From Halalkaliarchaeum sp. AArc-CO (GTDB lineage: Archaea; Halobacteriota; Halobacteria; Halobacteriales; Haloferacaceae): a stretch of DNA of 64,000 bases. Location of the stretch: contig NZ_CP087723.1 in NCBI RefSeq assembly GCF_024972735.1, forward strand, positions 124,001 through 188,000, written 5' to 3'. The notes below the pieces were generated by a model. It ran no database searches, was not told the origin of the DNA, and was given only the letters and a program-made list of their open reading frames with translations. The translations under genes and the position numbers were made by a program. This document shows positions 35,823-45,091 of the stretch, piece after piece (positions within the stretch are counted from its first letter, which is position 1; every line of letters begins with the position of its first letter).

Positions 35823-36761
35823 TCACCGACAGAACTCGTCGACGTCGCGTGCGGGATAGCCGACGACGACGTCGGCGCCGGCCGCCCGGAGCGCGTCGAC
35901 GCGTTCCCGGACCGTCTCGGGCTCGCCGACGAGTGCGTAGTCCCGTACGGCGGCCGACAGCACCTCGCGTGCCCGGCCCGTCGCCGACGAGTCGCTCGAA
36001 GCACCGTCCGGGAGCGCCCGGGAGACGGGTTTTCGGCGGGCGGCGTACGCGCCGACGGCGTCGAGGACCTCGTCCTCGTTGTCGGTGAGCACAGTCGGCG
36101 CGTACACCGCGATCTCGCCGTCGAACCCCGCCGCACGGAGCGCCCGGAGGTCGCGTTCGGTCGACCGCGAGAGCAGTTCGTACTGGGTCCCGCCGGCCGC
36201 GAGTGCGAGCCGCTCGACGCCTTCGGTGCCGATCCACGCGTCTTGTGCGTCTTCCCTCGCCGCGGCGAACCGCGGTGCGACGGTGCGTCGTTTCTCTTCC
36301 TCGGAGAGGTACGCGGGATGTCCGGCCACGATCACGCGCCCGACGCCGGACGGGAGCGCAGCGACCCGACTGTCGTCGCCCAGGGGATCGTAGCCGTCGG
36401 CCCGTACCGGCGTCGTTTCTCGCACCTGTTTTTCGTTCGCGAGCGCCGAAAGCGTCGACGGATCGGGCGCCTCTTCGAGGCCCTCGTAGTCGATCATCAC
36501 CCGCTCCAGCGGGACCGCCAGCGCTCGGCGGACGTCACACTCGGTGGGCTTGAGCGCCACGGCGTCGAGACCGGCGCGGATCACGGCCGGCGTCGACGAC
36601 TGCTCCGGGGTGGACCTCACACCGGAACCGGCCGACGCCGCACCACCGTCGGGGACGGCCGTGTCCGCGGCCGTGTCCGCGGCCGTCTCGGATCCGTCAT
36701 CTTTCGTCACTACACTCCTGTCGTCTGTCGCCTCCTCGCGGCGGCGCTGGTCGTCACTCAT
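35823..36761 (-). CDS. Haloarchaeal hypothetical protein with a luciferase-like C-terminus
   Basis: 312 aa. An acidic, low-complexity first 55 residues precede a compact domain (ALKPTECDVRRALAVPLERVMIDYEGLEEAP ... GRVIVAGHPAYLS). The C-terminal segment AVRDYALVGEPETVRERVDALRAAGADVVVGYPA resembles the last part of F420-dependent luciferase-like oxidoreductases. A specific function cannot be assigned. It is convergent with hdaI and ends 17 bp from it. Confidence 0.7.
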   Translation of the reverse strand: MSDDQRRREEATDDRSVVTKDDGSETAADTAADTAVPDGGAASAGSGVRSTPEQSSTPAVIRAGLDAVALKPTECDVRRALAVPLERVMIDYEGLEEAPDPSTLSALANEKQVRETTPVRADGYDPLGDDSRVAALPSGVGRVIVAGHPAYLSEEEKRRTVAPRFAAAREDAQDAWIGTEGVERLALAAGGTQYELLSRSTERDLRALRAAGFDGEIAVYAPTVLTDNEDEVLDAVGAYAARRKPVSRALPDGASSDSSATGRAREVLSAAVRDYALVGEPETVRERVDALRAAGADVVVGYPARDVDEFCR

Positions 36762-37032
36762 ATAACTCGTCCTCCTGTAGTCGTCCTCTCCGACGCCGGC
36801 CGTCGCTTGCGGCCCGACGAACGCACGCTACACTGATCGAGAAAAGGTCGGTTCTACCGTCGCGGAACGCGATCAATCGCCTGTGAGGCCATGTGAACCC
36901 TCATTTGGAACAGAACCGGATAAACGTGTCGGGCGGGTCAGTATTGGCCACATCGGGGGCCGTGGCTGTCGATTGCTGGTATAACCCCCATAGACCGGGG
37001 TTTTCTATATCCGGGGCGTCGAAGCCGAGGGT
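36762..37032. other. Intergenic region between the hypothetical gene and the DUF389 gene
   Basis: 271 bp without a convincing ORF. A TATA-like ctatat (37005-37010) sits 22 nt before the GTG at 37033 and probably serves the DUF389 gene. No other structure was noticed. Confidence 0.6.
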
Positions 37033-38325
37033 GTGCGACTCGTTCAGGTCACGATCCCGTCGGGCAAACAGCAGGCGGTACTCGAGACGCTCGAGGAGGA
37101 GGGAATCGACTACGTGTTGACCGACGAGACGAGCGGCCGGGAGGCCACTTCGGTCGTAACGTTCCCGATCCCGAAGTCGGCAGTCGAACACGTCCTCGAA
37201 CAGCTTCGCGAGGTCGGAATCGACGACTCGACGTACACGGTTATCGTCAGCGCCGAGACGGTCATCTCCCGACACTACGACGAGCTGTCCGAGAAGTACG
37301 CCGAGGAGAACGACCACAGCGACGAGCTGATCGCCCGCGAGGAGCTCACGACCAAGGCCGAAGAGCTGGCGCGCTCGACCCCGACGTACGTGATCATGAC
37401 GGTCGTCTCGGCCGTGATCGCGACCGCCGGGCTGCTGCTCGATTCTCCGGCGACCGTCGTGGGGTCGATGGTGATTGCCCCCCTGATCGGCCCGGCGATG
37501 TCCGCGAGTGTCGGCACGGTCGTCGACGACAACGAACTGTTCCGCCAGGGCGTTCGCATGCAAGCGCTGGGGATCGGGCTCTCGATCGGTGCGAGCGCGC
37601 TGTTCGCCAGTTTTCTGCGGGCGGCCAACCTGGTTCCGCCGGGGCTGGATCTCCTCGAACTCTCCGAGGTCGCAGAGCGGGTCGCCCCGAACGTGCTCGC
37701 GCTGGCGGTCGCGCTGGGAGCCGGCGTCGCGGGGATCCTGTCGCTCACGACCGGCGTCTCCTCGGCGCTCGTGGGCGTGATGATCGCGGTCGCGCTCATC
37801 CCGCCTGCCGCAACCGCCGGGCTGGGGATCGCCTACATGGACCCGACGCTCGCGTTCGGATCCACGATCCTCGTGTTCGTGAACGTGCTGTCGATCAACT
37901 TCGCCGCCCTGCTGGTGCTGTGGTACGAGGGATACCGCCCCGAAAGCTGGTTCCGGGCCGATCGTGCCCGGTCGGCGATGCTCAAGCGGGCGGCCGTCCT
38001 CGCGGCGGCGATCGCGCTCCTGTCGATGTTCCTCGGCGGCGTCACCTACGACGGCTACGCCGCAGCCACGACCGAACAGGAGATCCGCGACGGGGTAGCC
38101 GACGAACTCGCCGCGGTCGACGAATCGCTGTCGCTCGTGGGGGTCGATGTCCGACGGACCGGGACGATCCCGCCGCTGGACACCGAACGCGTCGTCGTCA
38201 CTGTCGGCTATCCACCAGGTGAACCCCCCGGGCCGCTGGCCGAACGGCTCGACACCCGCATCGAGGCGGTGACCGGAACGGACGTCACCGTCGAAGTGCG
38301 TTACGTCCAGCGAGAAACGACCTGA
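37033..38325 (+). CDS. DUF389 membrane protein
   Basis: 430 aa. The N-terminal ~85 residues form a soluble ACT-like region (RLVQVTIPSGKQQAVLETLEEEGIDYVL), followed by six to seven hydrophobic helices with the DUF389 core (MVIAPLIGPAMSASVG, VGVMIAVALIPPAATAGLGIAY), and a soluble C-terminal domain. Function of the family is unknown. GTG start at 37033 following a TATA-like box. Convergent with the NOG1-type GTPase gene. Confidence 0.88.
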   Translation: MRLVQVTIPSGKQQAVLETLEEEGIDYVLTDETSGREATSVVTFPIPKSAVEHVLEQLREVGIDDSTYTVIVSAETVISRHYDELSEKYAEENDHSDELIAREELTTKAEELARSTPTYVIMTVVSAVIATAGLLLDSPATVVGSMVIAPLIGPAMSASVGTVVDDNELFRQGVRMQALGIGLSIGASALFASFLRAANLVPPGLDLLELSEVAERVAPNVLALAVALGAGVAGILSLTTGVSSALVGVMIAVALIPPAATAGLGIAYMDPTLAFGSTILVFVNVLSINFAALLVLWYEGYRPESWFRADRARSAMLKRAAVLAAAIALLSMFLGGVTYDGYAAATTEQEIRDGVADELAAVDESLSLVGVDVRRTGTIPPLDTERVVVTVGYPPGEPPGPLAERLDTRIEAVTGTDVTVEVRYVQRETT

Positions 38326-38362
38326 CGTTCTGGTGCGGTCTTCGGGCGCCGGATGGGAACCG

Positions 38363-39340
38363 TCACTCCTGCCGGGACGGCGGGAGCTCTCCCTCGAACT
38401 CGACAGCGTCTGCGGCCATCTCGAGCACCCGTTCGACGTTCTCGCCGGTCTCGACGCTCATGTAGGCGTCCGCATCGACGTCGGTCGACCGGTCGCTTTT
38501 GTTACAGACGGTGATGAGCTCGATCCCGCGACGGGAGAACCGCTCTTCGAGTTCGTCTCGGAGCGCGAGCTGCGATTCGAGCGGATAGCCACACGACCCG
38601 CTCGCGTCGACGAGGAACACCACGACGTCGGCGAGATGTTCCAGCGCGCTGACTGCCTGCTGTTCGATCTCGTTTCGCTCCTCCTCGGGGCGGTCGAGCA
38701 ACCCGGGGGTGTCGATGATCTGGTACCTGATGTGGCCCCGTGTGAAGTGGCCGAGCTGGACGCCCTTCGTGGTGAAGGGGTACCGCGCGATCTCGTTGGA
38801 GGCGCGCGTGACGTCGTTGACGAAGGAGGACTTGCCGACGTTCGGATAGCCGGCGACGACGATCGCGGGCTCGTCGGCCCGAACGTCCGGGAGGTTCTTC
38901 AACGCGTCGCGGGCCTCCCCGACCAGTTCGAGGTCGTCTTCGATCTGCCGGACCACGTCAGCCATCCGGGCGAACGCCTGCTTGCGCTGTTTCCGTGCGG
39001 TGTCGACGTCGGTCTTCCGGAGCTTCGACTGGTACTCGTTGCGGATCGAGCCCACCTGTCGGCTCGCCCAGGTGATCCGCGACAGCGACTGGCGGAGTTC
39101 GTCGACGCCGACGATCGCGTCGGCGAGTTCCCTGTAGAACGGATCGACCTCGTACTCGAAGTCGGGCCAGGCGGTGACGACGTTCTCGAGGTTGTCCGAG
39201 AGAATGTTGCCCGCCGTCGTGAGCATCGACTGCTGGGCCTCCAGGCCGCTCTTCGCGCGGCCGGACCGCGCCGCCCGGGAGAACGCTTTGTCGATGAGTT
39301 CCTCCGCTCGCGGCGTCGTCGGGAGGTCCTCGAATATCAT
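38363..39340 (-). CDS. NOG1-type GTPase
   Basis: 325 aa. N-terminal helical domain (MIFEDLPTTPRAEELIDKAFSRAARS, about 1-160) and a GTPase domain with G1 GYPNVGKSS (about 173), G3 DTPGLLDRP and G4 CNKSDRS. It matches archaeal NOG1/OBG-like GTPases linked to large-subunit ribosome assembly. The ATG at 39340 begins the conserved N-terminus; the ORF extends 83 codons upstream over the neighbouring gene and is not coding there. Divergent from the 82-aa gene. Confidence 0.9.
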   Translation of the reverse strand: MIFEDLPTTPRAEELIDKAFSRAARSGRAKSGLEAQQSMLTTAGNILSDNLENVVTAWPDFEYEVDPFYRELADAIVGVDELRQSLSRITWASRQVGSIRNEYQSKLRKTDVDTARKQRKQAFARMADVVRQIEDDLELVGEARDALKNLPDVRADEPAIVVAGYPNVGKSSFVNDVTRASNEIARYPFTTKGVQLGHFTRGHIRYQIIDTPGLLDRPEEERNEIEQQAVSALEHLADVVVFLVDASGSCGYPLESQLALRDELEERFSRRGIELITVCNKSDRSTDVDADAYMSVETGENVERVLEMAADAVEFEGELPPSRQE

Positions 39341-39445
39341 TTCCCGTCTCTTCGCGGTCCGGCCGTATAAGACCGTCCGTTCGGCCCTCGGACGATGCCG
39401 CCCCGAGCACGGAAGTTTTTGTCCGAGGGGGCTGTCAGTCCCTCT

Positions 39446-39694
39446 ATGACGGAACTGCAGACCGCGTTGCGGGAGACGTTCGAGACGAACGGCTACGACG
39501 TCGCCGAAGTGAGCGTCAATCGGGATCGCGTGCGGATCGTCGTGCTCGAGGGCGACGCGAGCGCCGACGACCTCGAGGCGCTCACCCACGAGGTGCTCGA
39601 CCCCGAGGAGACGCTCGGGCTGAACGTGACCACAGAGACGATCGACGGGCAGGACGTCGTCGGGACGGTCGTTTCGTTCCGACGCCGTGCGTGA
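39446..39694 (+). CDS. Conserved haloarchaeal 82-aa protein
   Basis: 82 aa, acidic, with alternating beta/alpha pattern (MTELQTALRETFETNGYDVAEVSV, then RVRIVVLEGDASADDLEALTHEVL). I do not recognise a named family. Start ATG at 39446; the in-frame codons from 39395 overlap the promoter region of the divergent GTPase gene. Stands alone. Confidence 0.7.
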   Translation: MTELQTALRETFETNGYDVAEVSVNRDRVRIVVLEGDASADDLEALTHEVLDPEETLGLNVTTETIDGQDVVGTVVSFRRRA

Positions 39695-39741
39695 TTGGCC
39701 CTCCCCGTCGAATTATCGTTCCCGAGAACGTCTGACAAACC

Positions 39742-39747
39742 TTTAAA
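39742..39747 (+). promoter_or_regulatory. TATA box upstream of the HEAT-repeat gene
   Basis: tttaaa lies 28 nt before an ATG at 39776 that opens a 5-codon mini-ORF, and 45 nt before the ATG of the HEAT-repeat gene. The position suits a transcript starting at or near the mini-ORF. Confidence 0.5.
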
Positions 39748-39775
39748 CTGTAAGCGTCAGTATCTCGACGAGAGG

Positions 39776-39793
39776 ATGGGTGTGATCACGTAA
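39776..39793 (+). CDS. Five-codon leader mini-ORF (MGVIT)
   Basis: ATG GGT GTG ATC ACG TAA; the stop TAA (39791-39793) shares its last base with the ATG of the HEAT-repeat gene at 39793 (TAATG). Positioned at leaderless distance from the TATA box. Too short to judge by composition; the overlap suggests termination-reinitiation control. Confidence 0.35.
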   Translation: MGVIT

Positions 39794-40785
39794 TGCCGGC
39801 ACCGGGACCGGGTCCGGACGCGCGACCGGACCCCGAGACGGAAGGATCGACTGACCGACCTGATCGAACCGACGGCGGAGCTCCGACCCACCCGTCGTTC
39901 GATCAGGTCCAGGGTCTGGTCGTCGATCCGGACGACGTCCCCGTTCGAACGACTGCGGACGGGGCCGCCGGCGACAGCGCTACGGATCGGTATCGCACGG
40001 ACGACGACGGGATCCGGACCGAATCCGGATCCGAAGAGACGTCACTCTCCCCGAGGGAGTACGCGGTTCGCGTCCACGAACTCGTGTATCGGGACCCCAC
40101 CGCGGCGGGCGACAGGGTCGGCGACCTGCTCGTTCTGGCGTCGGAGGGCGACCCGGACGTCCGGGAGATGGCCGGCGAGACGCTGGCGTGGCTCGGCGAG
40201 CGTCGCCCCCGCGAGTTCGAGGTGTGGGCCGACGACCTCGCAGCCTTTGCGGACAGGCGGGAGCCGGAACTCTCGTATCTCGGGATCCGGGCACTCGCGC
40301 AGCTCGGCTCCTGCCACGAGGACGCGGCGGCAAAGGGTCTCGAACCGGCGATCCGCCGGCTGGGTTCCGACCACGAGGACCTGCGGGCGGCGTCGCTCGC
40401 GCTCGTCGCGGAGGTCGGTCACGTGAAGGCGGACGCGATCGGCGACGCCGACCGCCCCATCGCGGCGGCGATGGAGGCGGCGTCCGAACGGATCCGAACG
40501 GGCGCCGCGATCGCGGCCGGCAACCTGCTCGCGGCGACACCCCAGCGGTTCCCCCGGACGTCGATGGCGCTCGTGGATACCCTCTCGGACCCGGACGACG
40601 GCGTCAGGACGTACGCACACGTGGCGCTGGTCGCCTTCGCCAGGGAGCATCCGTCGGTGGTTCCCGACAAGGAGACTGCGCTGTCGGCGCTGGAGGCGAC
40701 TGACGACGCGGAGCTCGGGCTCAAAGACGGGGCCGTCGCCGAGGCGGAGAACGCGCTGCTTCGCGAACTGGCCGGGTTCCGCTGA
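39793..40785 (+). CDS. HEAT-repeat protein
   Basis: 330 aa. The first ~95 residues are an unstructured Asp/Pro/Thr-rich stretch; the rest consists of helical repeats typical of HEAT/ARM proteins, for example DPDVREMAGETLAWLGERRPREF, EDLRAASLALVAEVGHV and DDGVRTYAHVALVAFAREHPSVV. Probably a protein-interaction scaffold; no catalytic motif. Convergent with the ABC importer genes. Confidence 0.8.
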   Translation: MPAPGPGPDARPDPETEGSTDRPDRTDGGAPTHPSFDQVQGLVVDPDDVPVRTTADGAAGDSATDRYRTDDDGIRTESGSEETSLSPREYAVRVHELVYRDPTAAGDRVGDLLVLASEGDPDVREMAGETLAWLGERRPREFEVWADDLAAFADRREPELSYLGIRALAQLGSCHEDAAAKGLEPAIRRLGSDHEDLRAASLALVAEVGHVKADAIGDADRPIAAAMEAASERIRTGAAIAAGNLLAATPQRFPRTSMALVDTLSDPDDGVRTYAHVALVAFAREHPSVVPDKETALSALEATDDAELGLKDGAVAEAENALLRELAGFR

Positions 40786-40841
40786 TCTGTCGGTCTCCGG
40801 TCTGACCCCTGGACTCCGTCCGACGGTGACACACCCAGTTT

Positions 40842-41984
40842 TCAGTCGATCTCGACGAGATGTGCCCCGTCGGGGTCGAACCCGAAGGTCACCTCCCCCG
40901 AAAGCGGTTCCGCCGTCCTGAGCAGCAGCTCCCGCCCGCGCCACTCCAGGTGGATTCTGGTGGTTTCGCCCAGGAACTCCGTCCCGGTGACACGCGCGTC
41001 GAAGCGGTTTTCGGCCGCGTTCGGCTCCATCGCCTCCGGACGAACGCAGAACACGGCCCGTGACCCCGTCGCCGGCGGATCGATCGCCGGATCTCCGTCG
41101 GTCGCGATGGAAAACCGAGTGCCGTCGACGTCGACGTCCAGTTGCGCGCCGGTCGATCCCGCGCCGTCACCGGGATCGGCGACCGCCTCGCCGACGACCT
41201 CGCCGACGAAGACGTTGTTGTCGCCGACGAACTCCGCGACGAACCGGGTGTCGGGCCGGCGGTACACCGCCCGCGGCTCCCCGACCTGTTCGAGCCGGCC
41301 GTCCTGCATCACCGCCATTCGATCGGAGATCGACAGCGCCTCCTCCTGGTCGTGGGTAACGTAGACGGTGGTGATCCCCAGTTCGGTCTGGATCCGCTTT
41401 ACCTGCAGTCGGAGCCGTTCGCGCAACCGGGCGTCGAGGGCGCTCATCGGCTCGTCGAGCAACAGCAGCTCCGGCCCCGGCGCCAGCGCCCGGGCGATCG
41501 CGACGCGCTGTTGTTGCCCGCCGGAAAGCGACTCCGGCTTTCGGTTCTGCAGTCCCGGGAGATCGACGAGTTCGAGCAGTTCAGCGACGCGTTCTCCCCT
41601 GGACTTTCCGTCGGGCGGATCCGCAAACCGAAGCCCGTAGCCGACGTTCTCCCCGACGGTCATGTGGGGAAACAACGCGTAGTTTTGAAACACGACGCCG
41701 ATGTTCCGGGATTCGGGGGGGACGCCGGTCACGTCTGCCCCGCCGATCCGGATCGTCCCTGCGGTGGGCGACTCGAAGCCGGCGATCAAACGCAGCGTCG
41801 TGGTCTTCCCGCAGCCGGACGGTCCCACGAGGGTGAAAAACTCCCCCTCCCGGACCGAAAGCGAGACGTCACGGAGCGCGACGGTCTCGCCGTAGGTCCG
41901 GGTGACGCCGTCGAGTTCGACCGCCGTTGGGGCGTTCCCTTCCGGGTTCTTTCCGCTCCCGCGGGGCGTCCGTTCGCGAGTCAT
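40842..41984 (-). CDS. ABC importer ATP-binding protein (thiamine/Fe3+ type)
   Basis: 380 aa. Walker A GPSGCGKTT, signature LSGGQQQRVAIARAL, Walker B LLLLDEPMSALD, H-loop YVTHDQEEAL, and a C-terminal TOBE-like regulatory domain (FCVRPEAMEPN ... TEFLGETTRIHLEW). The overall pattern is that of the CUT1/PotA/FbpC group. Its start overlaps the permease stop (41984), so the three importer genes are translated as a unit: binding protein, permease, ATPase. Confidence 0.9.
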   Translation of the reverse strand: MTRERTPRGSGKNPEGNAPTAVELDGVTRTYGETVALRDVSLSVREGEFFTLVGPSGCGKTTTLRLIAGFESPTAGTIRIGGADVTGVPPESRNIGVVFQNYALFPHMTVGENVGYGLRFADPPDGKSRGERVAELLELVDLPGLQNRKPESLSGGQQQRVAIARALAPGPELLLLDEPMSALDARLRERLRLQVKRIQTELGITTVYVTHDQEEALSISDRMAVMQDGRLEQVGEPRAVYRRPDTRFVAEFVGDNNVFVGEVVGEAVADPGDGAGSTGAQLDVDVDGTRFSIATDGDPAIDPPATGSRAVFCVRPEAMEPNAAENRFDARVTGTEFLGETTRIHLEWRGRELLLRTAEPLSGEVTFGFDPDGAHLVEID

Positions 41985-43834
41985 CAGTGTCGTACGTACC
42001 CCCCGAGCCGTTCGACGACGATGAAACTGGCGCTCGTCACCGCGAGCAGGACGACCCCCATCGCGGTCGCGGGACCGAGCCGCCGGCCGAGATACCGCTC
42101 GACGGCGACCGGCATCGTGTAGCTGTCGGTGCCGGTCGCGAGGACGATCGTGGAGTTGAACTCTCCGATGCTGATCGCGACCGCGAAGGCGGCGCCCGCG
42201 ACGACGCCGGGCCACACGAGCGGCAGTTCGACGTCCACGAGTGCCCGGGCCCGGGAGGCCCCCAGCGCCCGCGCCGATTCGGTCAACGCCGGATCCAGCC
42301 CCTCGAGGCCGGGGGCGACGTTGCGCGTGACGAACGGATAGGCGCTCACCGCGTGGGCGGCGACGATGGCGACCGCGCCGGCGACGGTGATCCGCCAGCC
42401 GCCGATCTCGACGCCGAACACGAGTCCCCGGAGCAGCCCGAGTCCGACGATGATCCCCGACACCGCAAACGGGGCCATTGCCAGCGCGTCGACGACTTTC
42501 CGACCCCGATACCGGCGCGTGGTGGCGACCGCGACGACGAGCCCCATCGGCACCGCCACGCCCAGCGTCGCGACCGCGAACACGAGCGAGTTCCTGACCG
42601 CCGGCCACGGCTGCACCTGAAATGCCGCCCCCGTGGCCTGCCGCTCCAGGAGGAACCGGTAGTGGTCCAGCGTGAACCCTGCGGGGCCGGTGAGGCTCGC
42701 CCAGATCATGCTGGCGAGCGGCAACACGAACACCGCGACCGCGAGGAGGGCGTAGCCGGCGACAGCGAACCGCTCGAGGAGGGCAGTCGGCGTCCACGTC
42801 CGGGGAAACAGCTGCTTTCGCCGCCCCGGTGCCGACGCACCGCGGCGAACGGCGTTTGCCGCCTCGTACCGGAGATACGCGTAGGTGAGCGACAGCGAGA
42901 TGACGAGTTCCAGGATCGCCAGGCCGGCTGCCTCCGCATAGTTGAGATCCCTGATCAGTCGGTAGATGAACACCTCGACGGTCGCCAGCTGGAACCCCCC
43001 CAGCGCGAGCACGATCGGGAACGACGCGAACGTGAACACGAACGTGAGCGTCGCGCCCATCAACACGGCGGGGTACAGCTGCGGGGCGACCACGTCGAGG
43101 AACGCCCGGTGTGGGGACGCCCCCAGCGACCGGGCGGTCTCGATGGCCCGGGCGTCGACGGCCTCCCAGGCGGCGGTGACGACCCGCGCCACCAGTGGTG
43201 CATTGTAAAAGGCGTGGGCGATCACGATCGCCTCCAGCGTGAACATCAGCTCGACGGGGCCGACACCGACGGTCCCCAGGATCGCGTTGAGCGTGCCGTT
43301 TCGCCCGAACGTCGCCACGAAGCCGACAGCGACCATGATCGACGGCAGCACGAACGGGAGGATCGTAAGCGACCGCAGGGTTTCCCGACCGCGGAACTCG
43401 AAGCGGGCGAGGATCCACGCCGCCGGCACGCCGAGCGCGACGCTTGCGACCGTCGACAGCGCCGCCTGGTACGCCGTGAAGCCGAGTATTCCGAGCTGGC
43501 GGTCCGGGCTCGCGATCCGCCGCAGCACTTCCCCTGGCGGCTCCCCCGACAGGAGCCGGCCAAGCTCCCCCATATAAAAGGGATCCGTCAGGATCGAGAC
43601 GAATACAGAGCCGGTGAGCAGTCCTTCCGGGAAGAAGGCCTCGCGAAACACGGTGGCGACCGGATAATAAAAGACGGCGACGAGAACCAGCCCCGTCGCC
43701 GCGGCTCCGAGCCCGATCGCGTAGCGTTCGATCCCCGCGAACGCCCGCTGGGTCACCGTGTCGCTTCCTGCGTCGTCCGTCGGCGGCGCCGACGACTCCT
43801 CGGTCACGTCAGTACGACTCCCGTCGACCGACAA
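41984..43834 (-). CDS. ABC importer permease, fused double domain (ThiP/FbpB-like)
   Basis: 616 aa, about twelve transmembrane segments in two halves, each with the EAA-type loop: EAVDARAIETARSLGASPHRAF (about 212-233) and EGLDPALTESARALGASRARAL (about 531-552). The double-length format is typical of thiamine and ferric-iron importers. The first codon read at 43834 is TTG, 1 bp after the preceding gene's stop; a GTG nine codons in is the alternative. Membrane protein. Confidence 0.85.
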   Translation of the reverse strand: MSVDGSRTDVTEESSAPPTDDAGSDTVTQRAFAGIERYAIGLGAAATGLVLVAVFYYPVATVFREAFFPEGLLTGSVFVSILTDPFYMGELGRLLSGEPPGEVLRRIASPDRQLGILGFTAYQAALSTVASVALGVPAAWILARFEFRGRETLRSLTILPFVLPSIMVAVGFVATFGRNGTLNAILGTVGVGPVELMFTLEAIVIAHAFYNAPLVARVVTAAWEAVDARAIETARSLGASPHRAFLDVVAPQLYPAVLMGATLTFVFTFASFPIVLALGGFQLATVEVFIYRLIRDLNYAEAAGLAILELVISLSLTYAYLRYEAANAVRRGASAPGRRKQLFPRTWTPTALLERFAVAGYALLAVAVFVLPLASMIWASLTGPAGFTLDHYRFLLERQATGAAFQVQPWPAVRNSLVFAVATLGVAVPMGLVVAVATTRRYRGRKVVDALAMAPFAVSGIIVGLGLLRGLVFGVEIGGWRITVAGAVAIVAAHAVSAYPFVTRNVAPGLEGLDPALTESARALGASRARALVDVELPLVWPGVVAGAAFAVAISIGEFNSTIVLATGTDSYTMPVAVERYLGRRLGPATAMGVVLLAVTSASFIVVERLGGYVRH

Positions 43835-43835
43835 A

Positions 43836-44993
43836 TCAGTTGCCCGCGAACTGACGCTCCCACCCGGAGATCCACCCCTCGAGCCCCTCGGCGAGTTCGT
43901 CGTAGCCGAACGTCACCGCCGTCGGGGGTTCGTGAGCGTACTGGGAGTACTCTTCGGGAAGCTCGGCGTCGTCGGTCGCCGGGAACTGGACGTTCCGCTG
44001 GGCGATCTCCCCCTGGACGTCGGCCCGAAGCATGAACGCGAGGAACTCCTGGGCGAGGTCGGGGGCGTTGGCGTCGGTAAAGCGGGCCATCCCCTCGGGG
44101 TTGGCGTACCCCTCGCCGTCGAGGAACCTGATCTGGTGTTCATCGAGGTCGGCCCCCTCCTGGCTGGCGAACACCTGGTCGGTGGAGTAGGAAACTACCA
44201 TCGGCGCTTCCCCGCCCATCCACGCCGAGTACGCGTCGTTCCACGAACCGAGCACCCGGACGTCGTTCTCCTGGAGGTCCGCCCAGAAGTCGAGGTAGTC
44301 GTCGCCGTAGCGGTGGATCGTATGCAACAGGAACGCCCGTCCGGTCGTCGACTGGCCCGGGTTCTGGGCGATCAACTCGCCGCGGTGGTCCTCTTCGAGC
44401 AGGCCCTCGAACGTCTCCGGAGCCTCTGTCTCCGTGGAGTCGTACACCAGGCTGATGTAGCCGGTGTCGTACGGGACCGCCCGCCCCTCGGGGTCGAACT
44501 CCAGCCCGTCGCGGACCCGATCGCGCCGGGTGAGTTCGCCCGGATCGTCGAACAGCGGCTCCGAGACCGCGTCGTCGATCCGGACCAGATCGTCGGCGTT
44601 CAGCCCGACGTAAACGTCCGCGTCCGTCTCTACGCCGGCCTCGGCCCGTTCGATGTAGTAGTTCACGTCGTTCGGCGGCGTCTGCCAGACCAGCGTCGCG
44701 TCGAACTCCGACTCGAACGTCTCCTTGATCCACGCTCCGGGGCTCGTGCTCGGCGCGTCGACGAACGAGTCGTAGGTGCCGACCACGAGCGTGTCAGGCC
44801 CGTCCGACCCGGCGGTCGCACCCGGTTCCGTCTCGGTGCCGTCACCGGGATCGGTCGGCGTCTCGTCGCCGTTCGTCTGTTCGGCCGAACAGCCGGCCAG
44901 AAGCGCCGACGCGCCGGCCGCGCCGGCCGTCGCGAGAAACCGCCGGCGGGTCGATGGGTCGGTGATGTGTCCTGCGCCGTTTCTGGTCATCAC
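43836..44993 (-). CDS. ABC importer substrate-binding lipoprotein (thiamine/iron type)
   Basis: 385 aa. Twin-arginine signal RRRFLATAGAAGASALLAGC with a lipobox Cys at about residue 35, then an acidic linker and a periplasmic-binding-protein fold (TLVVGTYDSFVDAPSTSPGAWIKETFE; YYIERAEAGVETDADVYVGL). The binding-protein class is used for thiamine and Fe3+. Thiamine is favoured by the TYDSF start of the mature fold, typical of TbpA, but this is not decisive. A TATA-like ttaag (about 45016) suits a leaderless transcript. Confidence 0.85.
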   Translation of the reverse strand: MMTRNGAGHITDPSTRRRFLATAGAAGASALLAGCSAEQTNGDETPTDPGDGTETEPGATAGSDGPDTLVVGTYDSFVDAPSTSPGAWIKETFESEFDATLVWQTPPNDVNYYIERAEAGVETDADVYVGLNADDLVRIDDAVSEPLFDDPGELTRRDRVRDGLEFDPEGRAVPYDTGYISLVYDSTETEAPETFEGLLEEDHRGELIAQNPGQSTTGRAFLLHTIHRYGDDYLDFWADLQENDVRVLGSWNDAYSAWMGGEAPMVVSYSTDQVFASQEGADLDEHQIRFLDGEGYANPEGMARFTDANAPDLAQEFLAFMLRADVQGEIAQRNVQFPATDDAELPEEYSQYAHEPPTAVTFGYDELAEGLEGWISGWERQFAGN

Positions 44994-45091
44994 TGAGTGG
45001 TTTCACCCGGTTGTACTTAAGCTCGGCGGGAGTGAAGCGTCCGGATGCGGCCGCACGGAGAGGGGATCTGTCTGGCCGGTCGGATCCGTCC

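Noticed and set aside
41927-44035. 702-aa plus-strand ORF opposite the ABC importer genes
   Set aside because: Arg/His/Asp-rich low-complexity antisense translation of well-supported minus-strand genes.
44994-45091. Possible TPP riboswitch upstream of the thiamine-type importer
   Set aside because: The gap is under 100 bp, lacks the conserved CUGAGA / ACCUGA-type core on either strand, and the promoter looks leaderless.
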